64,000 bases of DNA from Trichopria drosophilae (Eukaryota; Arthropoda; Insecta; Hymenoptera; Diapriidae): positions 121,186,501 through 121,250,500 of the forward strand of contig CM059584.1 of assembly GCA_030407085.1 (NCBI GenBank), read 5' to 3'. The notes under the pieces were generated by a model that did no database searches, had not been told where the DNA came from, and was given only the letters and a program-made list of their open reading frames with translations. Positions 41,001 through 52,480 of the stretch are shown here, one piece after another. Both the position numbers and the translations under genes were made by a program. Positions within the stretch are counted from its first letter, which is position 1. Each line of letters starts with the position of its first letter.

Positions 41001-44000
41001 GCTCATGTATACATATACAGCCCTGTCGTTAGAATGATAGCAGTAGAATAGCTCATAGAATCAACAACATTCATAGAGAGCACTTGATTTGTAGTTTAGT
41101 AACTTCTGAATTAACTGTTTCAAACGATTGTGACTATTCTTGTAATAGACTTCTAGCGGAAAGTCTCGGTTACAAAGAAGACTCCTCAGACTGCACCGTG
41201 CCTTGCACTCCAACAAGAACCGAAGAAGATATTTACAACACCCTCGATGCTGACTTTCATCCGAAGAAAGACGCGAACCCCTTGTTGAAAGAAATCCTGT
41301 TTAAAGAAGAGCACCGATCAACTTCATCATCACCATCCTCTTGCTCCGCAGCTTCCATTTCTTCAGCTTCATCGCTAACCGTATCGAATTCACCCGCTTC
41401 CCTACTCCCATCTCCAGGCTACTTAGCTCCCTTACCATCACCAGCTTCAATTTCCTCGTTAACATCAGCGGCATCTCCTGCTCCTGAAGTAGCAAAGTCT
41501 CCTCTTAGAGATTTACTATTTAAACCCGGGGAAAAAGACAATACGACCGAAGTCTTATCCGAAAGTATAACGGAACTCTTGATATCAGACGAAGACGACA
41601 TTCTGGTATTAGAATCAAGTTCCAGCCAACTTCAAGAAGGGAGTGAAATGTATAAAACTGACAGCAAAGGTGATCATCAGCTTTTAAGAGAAGTTTTAAG
41701 GGACACCAGTTTCCAGAGGAAATTCAATTTGAAGCCCATCGACCTGGGAAGTGTAGGCACGGGTTTTGTCGAGGACATGGAACCTGGAGAGTGCGTTGGT
41801 GAACTCGCAAGAGAACAAATTGAACCAGTACTCAGCCTTGCGATTCAGCAGCTCCAAAAGGATTTTGACAACACGTGTGTTGCCCTTGGAATCCATCCTG
41901 GTGAGTGATCTTAATTGAATAAATAAATTGAACGCGGAAAGTATATTGCAATTGGCCGACAGTAGGTGGCATTGATGAACAGTAATAGGTAGGTGATTGC
42001 TGGCATGTCCTTAGAGCCGTGTGCATTCTGAGAAAGCACTGCAGGTATCTCAGCAAGCACGTTTCTTCGGGCGATGCGTGAATTTTTCACAGTTGATAAG
42101 AAGTAAAATAATTACGGAGGTTAACTTTATTATGCATTACCTCCATTTTTTCTTCATTTCCAACCTAAGAATTCTGTTAGCATCATGTTTCATAGAGCTA
42201 AACGTTGCAGCTCCTTGTCGAATGGTAGAAATTACGTGCGGACCGTTATAACTGTTAAATGCCACTGCTGCTTAAACGTTAATATTCTCGTTGTAAATGG
42301 CTAAATTACCGGCAATAAAATCGATCGATTAATTTGAAAATGGCAGTTTGATCATTTTTCCCTTTAAGTGGAAAATTCAGCTTTTATTTTTATCGCCGCA
42401 ATCCAGAATCGTGCGCGTGTTATGTGTGTACGCGGCTACCTTGCCGCGGGCAAAGTAGTGCGAACGCACCTCAAGACCGGTTCCAATATTGGTCTATGCG
42501 ATGACGTTGATCTTACGACAGGGGTTACGAAACTTAGGACTATATACTCTCTCAAGGCCGAACTGCTTGTGCACGCCCCAAAACACGATTTATTGTGTTC
42601 GCCAATATTTCTCGCGTGGAAATCTAGCCTGTACGTACTTTACAGAAACAAAACCAGTCGATAATTTTTCAATCGCAGACATATAGGCCACGGCACGCCA
42701 TTTATTCGCGATCGTAAATTCTGTCGGCTGACGTCACTATTTATGATATCAGAACTGAAAATAAAATTGCCACGGACACCGTGCATCGGTGAGATGAAAT
42801 TTATAGTCAATGGAATAAAATGATGTCTGAAACTATCGTCAATTTATCGAAGGCGAGAATTAACGTTATCGTATTTTGCACGTACGTCGTCGTTATTTTT
42901 ACGTTTAAATGGAATTAAATTATTTACTTTCAGAACCCCGTCGCTGGAGCGCCGCGGATGTTGCAGCGTGGGTGCAATGGGCTAGAAGGCAGCTTCAATT
43001 ACCGCCTATTCCTCTCGAAAATTTCAACATCGATGGATCGACATTAGCGTCCTTCACCGAAGAAGATTTTTGCCAGCGGGCTCCAGAGGTAAGGATAATT
43101 CGTGTAATACATGTTTCCATTGCGACACCCCGAGTGTTGGCAAACATTTTATGTGCTTCAGTTTGCTAGTATCTCTCTACTAGCTATGATTAAAGTGACA
43201 AGTCGTGGGCTCAGCCCATTACGAATTCGAATTTGCATTTGTTGAGAAAAATGCTTTTCGAAAAAAAGGCGTAAAGACGAGTCGAAGCGATCTTGCACAA
43301 ATCGCGAAACCGGCATGAAAAAATGTATTCCTTTCAGAGTTTATTGAGATTAAAGGTCCGTAACTTTCAGATTTTCGTATAATCCCAAAACGTTTAATTA
43401 AATACCGCTTTGGAAAAAAAGTGTCGAGGAAAGGAGAAATAACTGTCGACAAGTCACTAGAAGAAAAAGTTGAATACATAATTCATGTGATTTTTAGCTA
43501 AGGCATTACCAAAAAAATTGTAGGACGTTTGTCATTGAATGCGGGATCAGTTTTAAAACACGTTTTAAATTTTTTACTTCTTAACGCAGTAATACATTTT
43601 AAAGTGCAGGAATAATAAATGTACTGTCGTATACTAGATTAGCGATAACCTCTTGTTCATGAGGCTGGCCCTGATTTTACGAGTTGGTAAGCTTCGTCAT
43701 ATAAAGTATTGTCTGGATTTAAATTATTTGTCGTAAGTACTTGGTACGGGATTTCACTAAGAGTTTTGGGAATGAACAATTGTTTTGAGAAATTTGGAAT
43801 TGTGCATTTAGCAACGTCCTTAAACTGCACATGTTTCGAAGGCATATTGGACCACATTTAGATGAAGTATGAAATATTTCTTGATATAGAGAGTTCTTAA
43901 ACAAGACGATTTAAAGTGTTAATAAGACAGGTTGTTTTTCGAATATAGAAAATGTCTCTGTCCCTCGTTGGGCGCCAATTCTTACTTCCGAAAATTTCGA

Positions 44001-47000
44001 AAGGAAACCATGTAAGTGCACTGTTTACATTATTTATTTTTTCCCTGTTTAGTTAACATCAATGTATGAACTTAAATAGTCAAAATGTTAACTATTTACT
44101 ATAACGAAATTTCTATTTGTTGCTGTTCGCCTCAGACGATTTAGAGCATATTATCAAGATGGTTTTGACTAGACATTGATTGAGATCTCGAGAGAGAGCA
44201 TGTCCAGAACATTTAGTATGTGTTGAGATAGGTTATGGAGAATGGAGCTTTCGAAATTAATTTTGAAACAAGAATATTAAGTTTCAAGAAAGCCTGCAAC
44301 TTCCACCATTACGAACCGTCAACTCCGTACCACCTAAGTCGATAAATTGGCGTATTTACCATAAATGATACACTTAAATAGCAAACATTAATTCAAGTAT
44401 TTCTCTTGCGAATAAAAAGTTGACATTGACTTTACATCAATACAAATTATCCCATTTTTAATCCGTAATTAGACACGAATTAAATTTTGCAACAAGGTCA
44501 GGTTTCCAAACTTAATGGTTCTTAATATATTTCCTCTTTTTTAAATCAAATCCGCGGTATTTTCGAAATGGTTAGTTAATAACGATATTAAATCTTTATT
44601 TGACACTACTTTTATGGTTACTTTGCCAAATATTCCGGGTTCGCATTATTTATCGGGAACAAAGTGCAGGATCTTTTATATCGGATCAAGGTGTAAGACG
44701 CGGGTGAGGAGGAATTTGTGGTTGAAGCCCTTTTTCGAGGCACGCGTTGAAGAAATCGGTGATTCGTGAGGGAATCGGGAATTTACCAGAAGGGAGAGAG
44801 GACTGGTGAAAGTGAGTTTCCGGGAAATCACGGCAATTCTGACGTCTTTCCTTCTCGCATTGCGTGAGGCGTGCGTGCGCCATTGCTCGTGGTGGTATCC
44901 GCGACTTTGACATTTATAGATACTTGGAGAGTGCCGGCTGACAAATGGCTTATGGGTTCTCTTAACGATTAAGAGAATGCGCAATAAACCTCAATAATAC
45001 TACTTTTCACAAAAAATAGGAATTCGTTGAGTTCTTGAGTTAAATGCAGCCACTGTTTGAAATCTGATTTGTGAACCGGGACTACCTTGGATGATGGTCG
45101 CTGAAGCTACAATTTTAATTCCAACAACCGCCAGTCGCTCATTTGCAATAAATATTTACTAGACTAACAATAATAACGGTGATGGTTACTATGATATTGC
45201 AGTAATAATAGAATCATTTCAATAACGTAACGACTTCTTCACCGAACAAAGAACATTGGTCGAAAGTACCGATCAGAAAGGAGATGATTCATCAGAATCA
45301 ATGTTTTTGGTGACGCGCTCGAATGTGAATAATAGGCGTGAAAGTATTCCTGCGAAAGTGGAATAATAGTGTCGGGATTTTTGCAATTCTGCGTCCAGGT
45401 TGCGTGGAAGACAAATTCCAATGATCAATTCCGCTACTCCCGCAACGATCGATCGATCGGCGTCTCGATCGGTCACTTTCGAAAGGTCGGTGCATCTGAT
45501 TCTGAATCATTCGCGTCATACGCGATCAATAGGCGTATAAATGCGCATAACTGCATCTAAGGTGCGTTTTCTTGATCCCTTCTTCTGTGCGGAATGCCAG
45601 AGAGCCGGTCAAAGGCAGGTCGCGATTGGCCAAGGCTGATGAAAAACCGGTCGCCATTGGTCGACAGAAGCCGACGGGGCTAAAAAGTGGGTCAAACATC
45701 GTAACATCGTACCCGAGCGCTTTCTCTCCGCTCTAGCGGACCCGAAATACGAGCGGGAATTCTAGCACTTACGTGTCTTGGTTAGCTGCCGATATTATCG
45801 CGTGCTGGAATGGAATTTCGCCGATTTTCGAACGACAATTTCGTCGAATCACCCGGACACCTGCACCTCTATTTTGTAACTGATTCTTATCACCAATTAT
45901 CGATATCGGCAAATATCCGCATCGTTAATTTTCCACATGTAAACAGTACGAGGTTAGCAATGATATTCGAAAGGGGCGATTCGGTAATCTTGGTTATTGA
46001 TAATTTTCATTAAATTATTTTAATATATTTTTTACGTTTTCAATTAACTTGGTGCCAACTGAGTTGCTAAAACTATGCGGGTTTAAACATGTATCGAATG
46101 CATGGTAACAGATTAAAATTAGCGATGTGAGATCCTGTCCTCTATAATTGAATTCATAAATTTTCAAAACTTGCTATAATCATTTTTTAATGAGAATAAT
46201 TTACAAGTTTAGTTTTTATGAAAATGATGCTTAATAATCATTTTACATTCCGTTTAAATGATTTTTATTTGTTTGAATTCAGTGTAATACAGATTAATAT
46301 CATTCAAAAATTGTGATGAATTTTGTTAAAGGATAATTTTTGAAATTACGTTTAAAGAAAACTAGTACACGAGACTTTTCAGTAAATTTGATTTTTATAA
46401 AAATGTCGTCAATCTGTAGGAACACATGTATTTTTTGTGATAAAGTTACAAACTCGGTTTTCGGAAAAATCCAACGTATTTCTCTAAAAAATATGAAGAA
46501 GAGCAATAGCCAAAATTTGCAGTCGATCGGTTGAAAAATGGCGAATTCTACTATAGCGCTCGGGTTCAAAAAGATAGACCAAAACCCTTACCAACTTTTT
46601 TCTTTTATAAAACCATCTGTTTAATTCCAAATCTTGCCTCCAGAAATCTACAAAGGTGTATGATACCTCTTAAAGTGAAGTTGACTTCCAAACAAAACAT
46701 ATTTAAATGATTATGGTGAAACTGAAGGATAACTTTCATTGAGCTATACATGACACCTTTTTGTTTATATAGTTTTTTGTAACATTGTTGAAGGTTTAAA
46801 AACTGAAAAAGCGTATATTTTCTTGAAAACAGTGAAAATACGAGTTTTTCCAAACAACTTAATAAAATTTGATTACAAATATTATTTTAAAAAGTGCGTC
46901 TTATAAACAAATGAAATAATACATTATTAGCACGATACGTAACTATAATTATTTTCAAAATTAGTAAGATATTACATAAAATCGATTAATATTCAGCCTT

Positions 47001-50000
47001 CAAAAAAAGAAGTACATTGATATCTCTATTATGTTATGGCGACCGAGTTGACTTCTGATAAGATGGCAAACAAGTGCAATTTTAATTTAACCACATCGAA
47101 CGATAATTTTGGGACATACTTACAAAATGGAAATAATTGTCATTTTCTGCCCCGTGCAGTAGAAACCTTTAACTGCATAATCAGTGCCTGAGTAAAAAGT
47201 TATCCAGGCCCTGATCACGTACAGACTACAGCGTTATGGGCCTGATCAGGACCTTAATAAATTTTTGTTCTGGAGGAACCGATGAAATCCATTTTGGCGG
47301 AAACATTTAAAAATATGTCGCTGTAAAAGAGTTCACGAGTCCACTACATCATGTGCGAAATTTTAGAATTAAATTTCTAGGATCATTTATCGAAATAAGA
47401 AATTAGCAATTGCATCACAAACTCATCCTGCAACTTATTTAGTGAATATGTCATGAAAAAATATAATGCTTTCAGTTTTTGTTGATCATAACAAGACAAG
47501 ACATGGAAACACAAAAACTCTGTTATTACGATGGTTTAATGAGTCATATACTAGAGTTTTGTTGTAATTTCTCCTTCCTTGCAAAAAATGCCGAATTTTT
47601 TAGAGATTTGGTGTTTTCAAAAATCCGAAATAATTAAAAAACATAGTAATATTTTTCATTACTGAACACAAAATTGTGTCTATAAATGATAAACAATTTT
47701 GTCCATTACCGAAAACAATTGTTGCCAATAAAAACTGGCGTAAAACCCTGAATCGTATATAGATGAATCTCTCACATTAGGTTTACAAATGTTGGGAAAA
47801 ATTAAAAATAGCAATTTCAATTTTTAGTTCAGTGTAAGGCATAATTATTCATTAAAAACTGGTACAAATTTTCAACGTCAACGAGTACGTACTATGAAAA
47901 ACAAAGCAATATAAGGTACAGTTTTCAGGCGGACTGTACTTGTTTGTTACATACTTTACTTGTTTATGTAATACTTAATTGTCCCGCGTATGAGTTTTTT
48001 GAAAGTATACTTTAATTTTTTAGAGACTATATGTTCACTGAAAAATGGATTGATTTTTAGTAATATTTTTAGTCAAATTTGACCTGTTATTTTTATTTCA
48101 ATATTTGAGATAATAGTTTTAATGATAACGAGAAATCTCGTAATTTTTTGCGTAAAAAGTCATTTTGGATGATGGTTCTCCACTGAATCGAACCCCAGTT
48201 TCATCTAAAAATGTTTGGAAAAAGATTATGGAATGTGAGAACAATTGCGCAATACATTTTAAAAGTGGCCAATTTTATTTATTACTTAAAATCAAAATAA
48301 AATCTCAATAGAAATTGTCATGGTCAGAAAGTCAGGTTTTGATTCAACAATATTCGAAAAAGTAAATCTGTAGAAAGTAAACCTTGCATTTAACTCAGCA
48401 TTTTCAATAATTGAGAAATAATCCAGCATTGTATATTAAATGTATGCAAAATTCACATGATTGGCCAGTAAGAAAGCTATAATTGATAATGCAATAATAC
48501 ATAAACGCTCAGGTACGGTGCTTTAACTTGACACACTTGTGAATGTTAAGAGAATAACGTGATATAAATACACTTGTTTTATTCTACATCTTTCTCTTAA
48601 AAGATGTATCTTTATTAACAGATAGTAACAGGGGAATAATTTATAACATTATGCTTGAGAAATCTTCAAAAGGTGTAATAAATACATACGTATTTACACA
48701 GCGATATATTCTTCATTTACATTCATAAATACTGAAGAGAGATAGTAAACTCAATAATACATTTATAATATCTAATGTGTGGTTTTCAAATCATCGTACA
48801 TTGTTTCAAACTCTTGTGTAAGTCTTAAAAATCGTTAAAATAGCAGCGAGAATTTACATGCGACGTTTATTTATACATTCGGCGTCGACTTATGTACGCG
48901 TGAATAAATAAATAAGTTTACTTAGAAAATAAATTATTCTAATTAGTTACTTTTCCACGAGTCTACCTGACAAATGATTCAATTGCATTATTTTAAAACT
49001 GAGTTCAATTAAAAATAAATTGTTTTGTATTTTTCAATCAATAAATGAATATTATTCTTTAGTATTCCATAAAAGATATTCGAAGTCATAGTATAGAATG
49101 CCGAGGTCAGTCCTCGATAAGCCTGAATGTCGATTAAAAAGTAAAGTGCAAATGTCTACTTGACAAACTGTTTAATATTTTGAGATTACGAATTAAAGTA
49201 AACAAGTGGTTAATTTTCAATAAAATTTATTGATCCTGTGACATTTATTTATGCGATCAGAAGAGGACAGTCTCCTGTTTCCATTACTGTTGAAAATAAG
49301 ATATAATTAATAGAAAGCCGTGAAATTTAAATGGAGTAATTTTAAAATTCCTCATTACATTTCCACTGGGTAGTCCATGAACCCAATATACGGAGAAATC
49401 CATGCCCTTGGATAATGCCACTGCTGGGTCGAATATCTGAAGTAGGACTGGAGACATTTCCGGTAAAATGTAGTAACCCTAGATTTTTTAAAAACTATTT
49501 CTGTATTCTTGATTCATGCATGTTTCCCAAATTTTGTGGAAATATATTTTCGACCCACCTTTGCGTTTGTTTTTACGGATTTATACGAAGGGTTCCGCAA
49601 TTCTGGATTATGGTAGAATCCCTGTTTTCTTATCGGACAATTGCTGTCAATCAGTGGTGTGTCTAACCTACATTCTATACCCTGCTTATCAACGAAAATA
49701 AAGAGATTTAGTTTTAGATGATTTTTATGTTCGAGAACGTTTAATTTTACTGTCGAAACAATAAATAACACATTAACACTACAGATAATATTTTTTAAAT
49801 AACTCGTGTACGCCAATATCAGGCTTCGATGTTTTATGGATAAACGTAGCTTGAGTTCTGTTGATAATTTCTTGAAAATGTGGCACCTACATTATGAACT
49901 TGAAAATGTTTTTCTTTGCAAAAACAATTGTTTTATTTTTAAAAGTAGATCATTACCACATGAAATTTTGACAACTGTCAGAACTCTAAAACTGATTAGA

Positions 50001-52480
50001 AAAATTGTTATTGCAAATCCGAAGTGACTAACTTTTGTTTATTTAATCACTTGTAATGGTTGTAATATATATAGTAGTACTATTTACCAATGCATTGGGT
50101 AAAGTTGCGAGTATGATAAGCCATGCAAACCATCGCCAATGTGAATGAACTACAGTGCCATTTCCCGACATATCCGAGCGGTGCACTGTCGGTACTGAAT
50201 GAACACTGAAATTATTTCCGCTTTACGTTTTCGATTTCGTTCTTGAGCTTGGCAACAATGCTCTTATCGATGGCCTTTTCATAGTGCGTAATTTCGGGCT
50301 GTCATAAATAATAAACAATGTTCAATGTTTCAAATTTATAGATTGACTTTATTAACATGGACTCTCAAACTGTAATTCGTGGAATATATAATAAATTAAA
50401 TGTTGTTCATTTTTAATACACAATATTAATTGCTACTAATGTAATAATTTCTGTGTGAAAAAGTTACTTTTATTTTAAAAGATTTTGGGTAATCTAAGTG
50501 CTGATGATTGAGATATTTTGAAAATATAAAAAAAAATTTTGTATTAATCTAAATTGATTTTCATGAATCCTTAAAAGTTTATATTTCTTGATATGTCATG
50601 TAACTTTTTAAAGTGTTTTTATAATTTATCAGTTTTTTAGTTATATAATAAATCCTGCAACGATTTTTCATTTGAAACCGTTTGTAATACATTAACAACA
50701 ATTAATAACGACAAATTTCAATAAAAATATATTCATGTAAGACAAATTATAATTCGTTACATTCCACGATTAATAAAAATTCCTTTCAAATGGGGGAAAC
50801 GACATTGTAAATAAGTTTTTAAAATCATTTTTCAAATAAAAAAAAGATCCGTATCGGGACTTGAACCTTGATGACATCGATGGCATTCAAAAGCATTCAA
50901 CGACAGAGTACATTTTTTTCAAGAAAAATCTGATAGTTACGGACATAAGTTACTTTAAAAATAAACCATTTCATTAATTTTGGATACCTGGAATTATTAA
51001 AGATTATAATTAAATTAAACAAATCGTCTTTACATCTGACTTATTGTTAGTGACAAGCCGTGAATGTAATAAAGGAAAGTTAAAATGCTAAAAGTGTTTA
51101 TCAAATTCGGTTTGGACTTTAATTTATTTAAAATCGTTTAAAGATACTTTAACTGCAAAATTATGATCTATTCTTATAATCAAAAGTATTCGGAATTATT
51201 TAATTACATTCATGGAAAAAATTATGCACATATGAAGTATCTTTTATACTGACTAAGCAAAAATTTATATTTTCATTTATTTAGTGTGGAGGGATATTAT
51301 ACGCTCAATTCGAGATCTGGAAGACAGCGGTCGAGGAATCACCTAGGAATACCTTAGCTGCTTCATGGTCACCAGCTGGAGTTGTACCACCTCCATCAGA
51401 TGTTGGAAGCACATCGCCTCCATCGGCTGCTAGCAGTGCTCCTGGTAGCGTTCAGGGAGCATGTACGATCGATTTTTCCGATGGTAAATATTGAACATTA
51501 ATTAACTATATTGAATGTTAAGAAAATACCTTGTCATATTCATAAAACAAAAAATTGTATATCCTATAACTATTGATGTGCTGCCATCTAGTGTTTGAAT
51601 ATAAAAGTAGTTAAAACAAATTACGCAGCATAACTTCCTGAAAAGATGATCCAGATTATCCATCTTTTTTCCAACTTGCTGTTTCTGTTTCTTGCTCTAT
51701 CATGTTAAGATTAAGTTCGGAAGTTTCACTGATAATTATAATGAAAACCTTGATCTTGAAGCTATTACTGTAGAAATTTCGTCATAAACTAATACTGCAT
51801 GACCAGTGATATATTTTGTAATTTCTTGAAAATAATTTTGATGTTTTTACCTTTTTATTAAGCTGCATGATGAGATGATCATTATCAAAAAGGTACTTTA
51901 TTTCCTCTTTTCTTCACGGAAAGTAGATGTAACATTGAATAGGAATCATTACACTAACGATCAGTATTATTAAGTATTCCATGCCTAATAAGGTCCAGGA
52001 GTTAAAATATTTGTTATATTTTGTAAATTTAATAATTGTAGTCAAATTTCATTAATGACGTTTATTCTCATAATTTCATACATTAATAAATTGCAATGGA
52101 TTCATCAATTTCTTATGGAAAATATCTAATTATTTATTTCAGACGAAGATGAAGAAACTAGTTCTGCCACGGGTAATACTAGCGGAAAAATGCGTAGCAG
52201 CGGTTCCCATATTCATCTTTGGCAGTTCCTAAAGGAACTTCTGCAAAGCCCTAGTATCCACGGCTCCTGTATCCGTTGGTTGGACCGCACCAAAGGAGTT
52301 TTCAAAATCGAAGATTCTGTTCGCGTTGCCAGGTTGTGGGGTAAACGAAAAAATCGACCGGCTATGAACTATGACAAGCTCAGCCGTAGTATTAGGCAAT
52401 ACTATAAAAAGGGAATAATGAAAAAAACTGAACGCAGTCAGAGGTTAGTGTACCAGTTCTGCCACCCGTATAACCTCTAG
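37624..52480 (+). CDS. Ets98B: Ets98B / SPDEF-type ETS transcription factor, five coding exons, 607 aa
   Basis: Seen: exons 37624-38003, 41149-41900, 42934-43088, 51285-51483 and 52143-52480 have consensus AG and GT borders. They end in phases 2, 1, 0 and 1, which the next exons complete exactly, giving 1,824 nt. Order: Ser/Pro-rich region (1-350), Pointed domain (about 360-442), acidic linker (DFSDDEDEE), ETS domain (about 518-603), ending four residues after the domain. ETS features: W522, W541 and W561, and the recognition helix with R577 and R580 inside SRSIRQYYKKG. Known: the Gln after the second Arg (RQYY) and the PNT-ETS layout are typical of SPDEF/PDEF; vertebrate SPDEF prefers GGAT over GGAA cores. 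In flies the orthologue is Ets98B (D-ets-4). Nuclear, sequence-specific DNA binding is inferred. The ATG lies directly after an acceptor; an in-frame ATG at 37597 sits inside the pyrimidine tract and would need an unspliced or different leader. No frameshift or stop interrupts it. Confidence 0.95.
38004..41148 (+). other. Ets98B intron 1
   Basis: A 3.1-kb intron, strongly AT-rich throughout. I see no coding segment, GC-richer island or clear repeat in it. Confidence 0.85.
41149..41900 (+). CDS. Ets98B: Ets98B coding exon 2 (Ser-rich activation-like region, start of Pointed domain)
   Basis: Encodes residues 127-377 plus one base. The acceptor TTGTAATAG precedes ACTTCTAGCG; the first A completes the AGA codon left by exon 1. 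The donor is CCTG|GTGAGT. Residues about 184-240 are a low-complexity Ser/Ala/Pro tract. Three short hydrophobic-charged motifs recur: LLKEIL (172-177), LRDLL (246-250, an LxxLL sequence) and LLREVL (305-310). FKEE (178-181) is another SUMO-like site. The end of the exon (SLAIQQLQKDFDNTCVALGI) is the first helix of the Pointed domain, which continues in exon 3. The reading frame opens upstream to 41084 but that part is intron. Confidence 0.9.
41901..42933 (+). other. Ets98B intron 2 with GC-richer block
   Basis: A 1.0-kb intron. Its second half (about 42360-42930) is clearly richer in G/C and CpG than other introns. It includes a TGACGTCA-like site near 42730 and an ACCGGTT-like site (Grainyhead/CP2 type) near 42476. 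This composition next to the Pointed-domain exon suggests an intronic enhancer. The open frames here show no splice-compatible coding pattern. Confidence 0.5.
42934..43088 (+). CDS. Ets98B: Ets98B coding exon 3 (core of Pointed/SAM domain)
   Basis: Encodes residues 378-429 after TTTACTTTCAG; the donor is CCAGAG|GTAAGG. The sequence has the Pointed-domain signature: RRWSAADVAAWVQWA, then LPPIPLENFNIDGSTLAS and FTEEDFCQRAPE. This matches the helix pattern of SPDEF-type PNT domains (W at the helix start, the LPP loop, FxxRxP near the end). The domain usually mediates protein contacts such as homo- or hetero-association with other SAM/PNT proteins. Exon phase changes from 1 to 0. Confidence 0.9.
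43657..44100 (-). mobile_element. LTR-retrotransposon remnant with primer-binding site
   Basis: On the minus strand TGGCGCCCAACGAGGGAC (43960-43977) matches the tRNA-Lys-type primer-binding site of retroelements (TGGCGCCCAACGTGGGGC) at 16 of 18 positions. Upstream on the same strand lies AT-rich sequence with AATAAATAA, fitting the end of a 5' LTR. Downstream, a minus-strand frame of 66 codons (43657-43857) could be a gag remnant. I cannot define LTR borders or any polymerase domain, so the copy is truncated or the match is fortuitous. Confidence 0.4.
45270..45960. promoter_or_regulatory. GC-rich intronic island with TATA and CCAAT boxes
   Basis: TATAAAT at 45536-45542 in a GCG context on the + strand. 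ATTGG motifs at about 45636 and 45654 are CCAAT boxes on the minus strand. Also present are CGATCGATCGATCGG near 45450 and CCGCTCTAGCGG near 45728, whose complement shares GCTAGAGCGG with the 31.9-kb block. It could be an internal promoter or an enhancer in intron 3. Confidence 0.35.
50020..50298 (-). CDS. Terminal exon of an unidentified minus-strand gene (partial)
   Basis: On the minus strand an acceptor (TTATTATTTATGACAG) is followed at 50298 by 28 codons and TAA (50212-50214). The peptide starts PEITHYEKAIDK and ends ENVKRK. Third codon positions favour G/C (AAG, GCC, ATC, CTC, AAC), unlike the surroundings. A putative 3' UTR follows, with AATAAA (50038-50043 on the complement). These point to a real last exon. 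Only 50212-50298 is coding. I could not find upstream exons within intron 3; they may lie far away, beyond Ets98B, or this may be a retained fragment of a lost gene. The protein is not recognised; the basic, helical end is all that can be said. Confidence 0.45.
50838..50866 (-). repeat. tRNA-like B box with poly-T, possible SINE remnant
   Basis: On the minus strand GTTCAAGTC (50858-50866) fits the B box. CCCGATACGGATC and a T8 run (Pol III stop) follow. No complete tRNA fold. Confidence 0.3.
51285..51483 (+). CDS. Ets98B: Ets98B coding exon 4 (end of Pointed domain and linker)
   Basis: Begins after TTTATTTAG with CGGILYAQFEIWKTAVEES, the last helix of the Pointed domain (residues 430-448). 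A Pro/Ser-rich linker follows (PPPSDVGSTSPPSAASSAPG), then TIDFSD. The donor is GATG|GTAAAT and the exon ends in phase 1. It lies 8.2 kb downstream of exon 3, making intron 3 the longest intron between coding exons. Confidence 0.9.
51484..52142 (+). other. Ets98B intron 4
   Basis: A 659-bp AT-rich intron between the linker exon and the ETS exon. GCCATCTAG near 51592 resembles a fragment of an interspersed repeat. I see nothing else. Confidence 0.85.
52143..52480 (+). CDS. Ets98B: Ets98B coding exon 5 (ETS DNA-binding domain and stop)
   Basis: Starts after TTATTTCAG; residues 496-607. An acidic stretch (DEDEET) precedes the ETS domain, which begins near HIHLWQFLKELL (518-529). It continues through IRWLDRTKGVFKIEDS and VARLWGKRKNRPAMNYDKLS, then the DNA-contact helix SRSIRQYYKKGIMKK, and ends YQFCHPYNL before TAG. 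All hydrophobic core positions, the three tryptophans and both base-contacting arginines are present. The whole ETS domain lies in one exon. Confidence 0.97.

Larger units (their letters stand above)
43089..51284 (+). other. Ets98B intron 3 (8.2 kb)
   Basis: The longest intron between coding exons. It holds a primer-binding-site-like sequence of an LTR element (43960), a GC-rich TATA/CCAAT-containing island (45270-45960), a short palindromic GATCA region (47200), a minus-strand terminal-exon candidate (50212-50298) and a tRNA-like B box with T-run (50838-50866). The rest is AT-rich without recognisable content. Confidence 0.85.

Noticed and set aside
41301..41896. Antisense open frames within Ets98B exon 2
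   Set aside because: They are shadows of the strongly supported + strand exon; Ser/Pro-rich codons leave the opposite strand open.
43219..43479. 86-codon minus-strand frame in intron 3
   Set aside because: No coding bias or motif; it could be part of the LTR-element remnant but nothing proves it.
49330..49816. Long minus-strand frame with a single internal TGA
   Set aside because: The opposite strand is also open here and no recognisable domain or splice structure supports coding; it looks more like an interspersed repeat.
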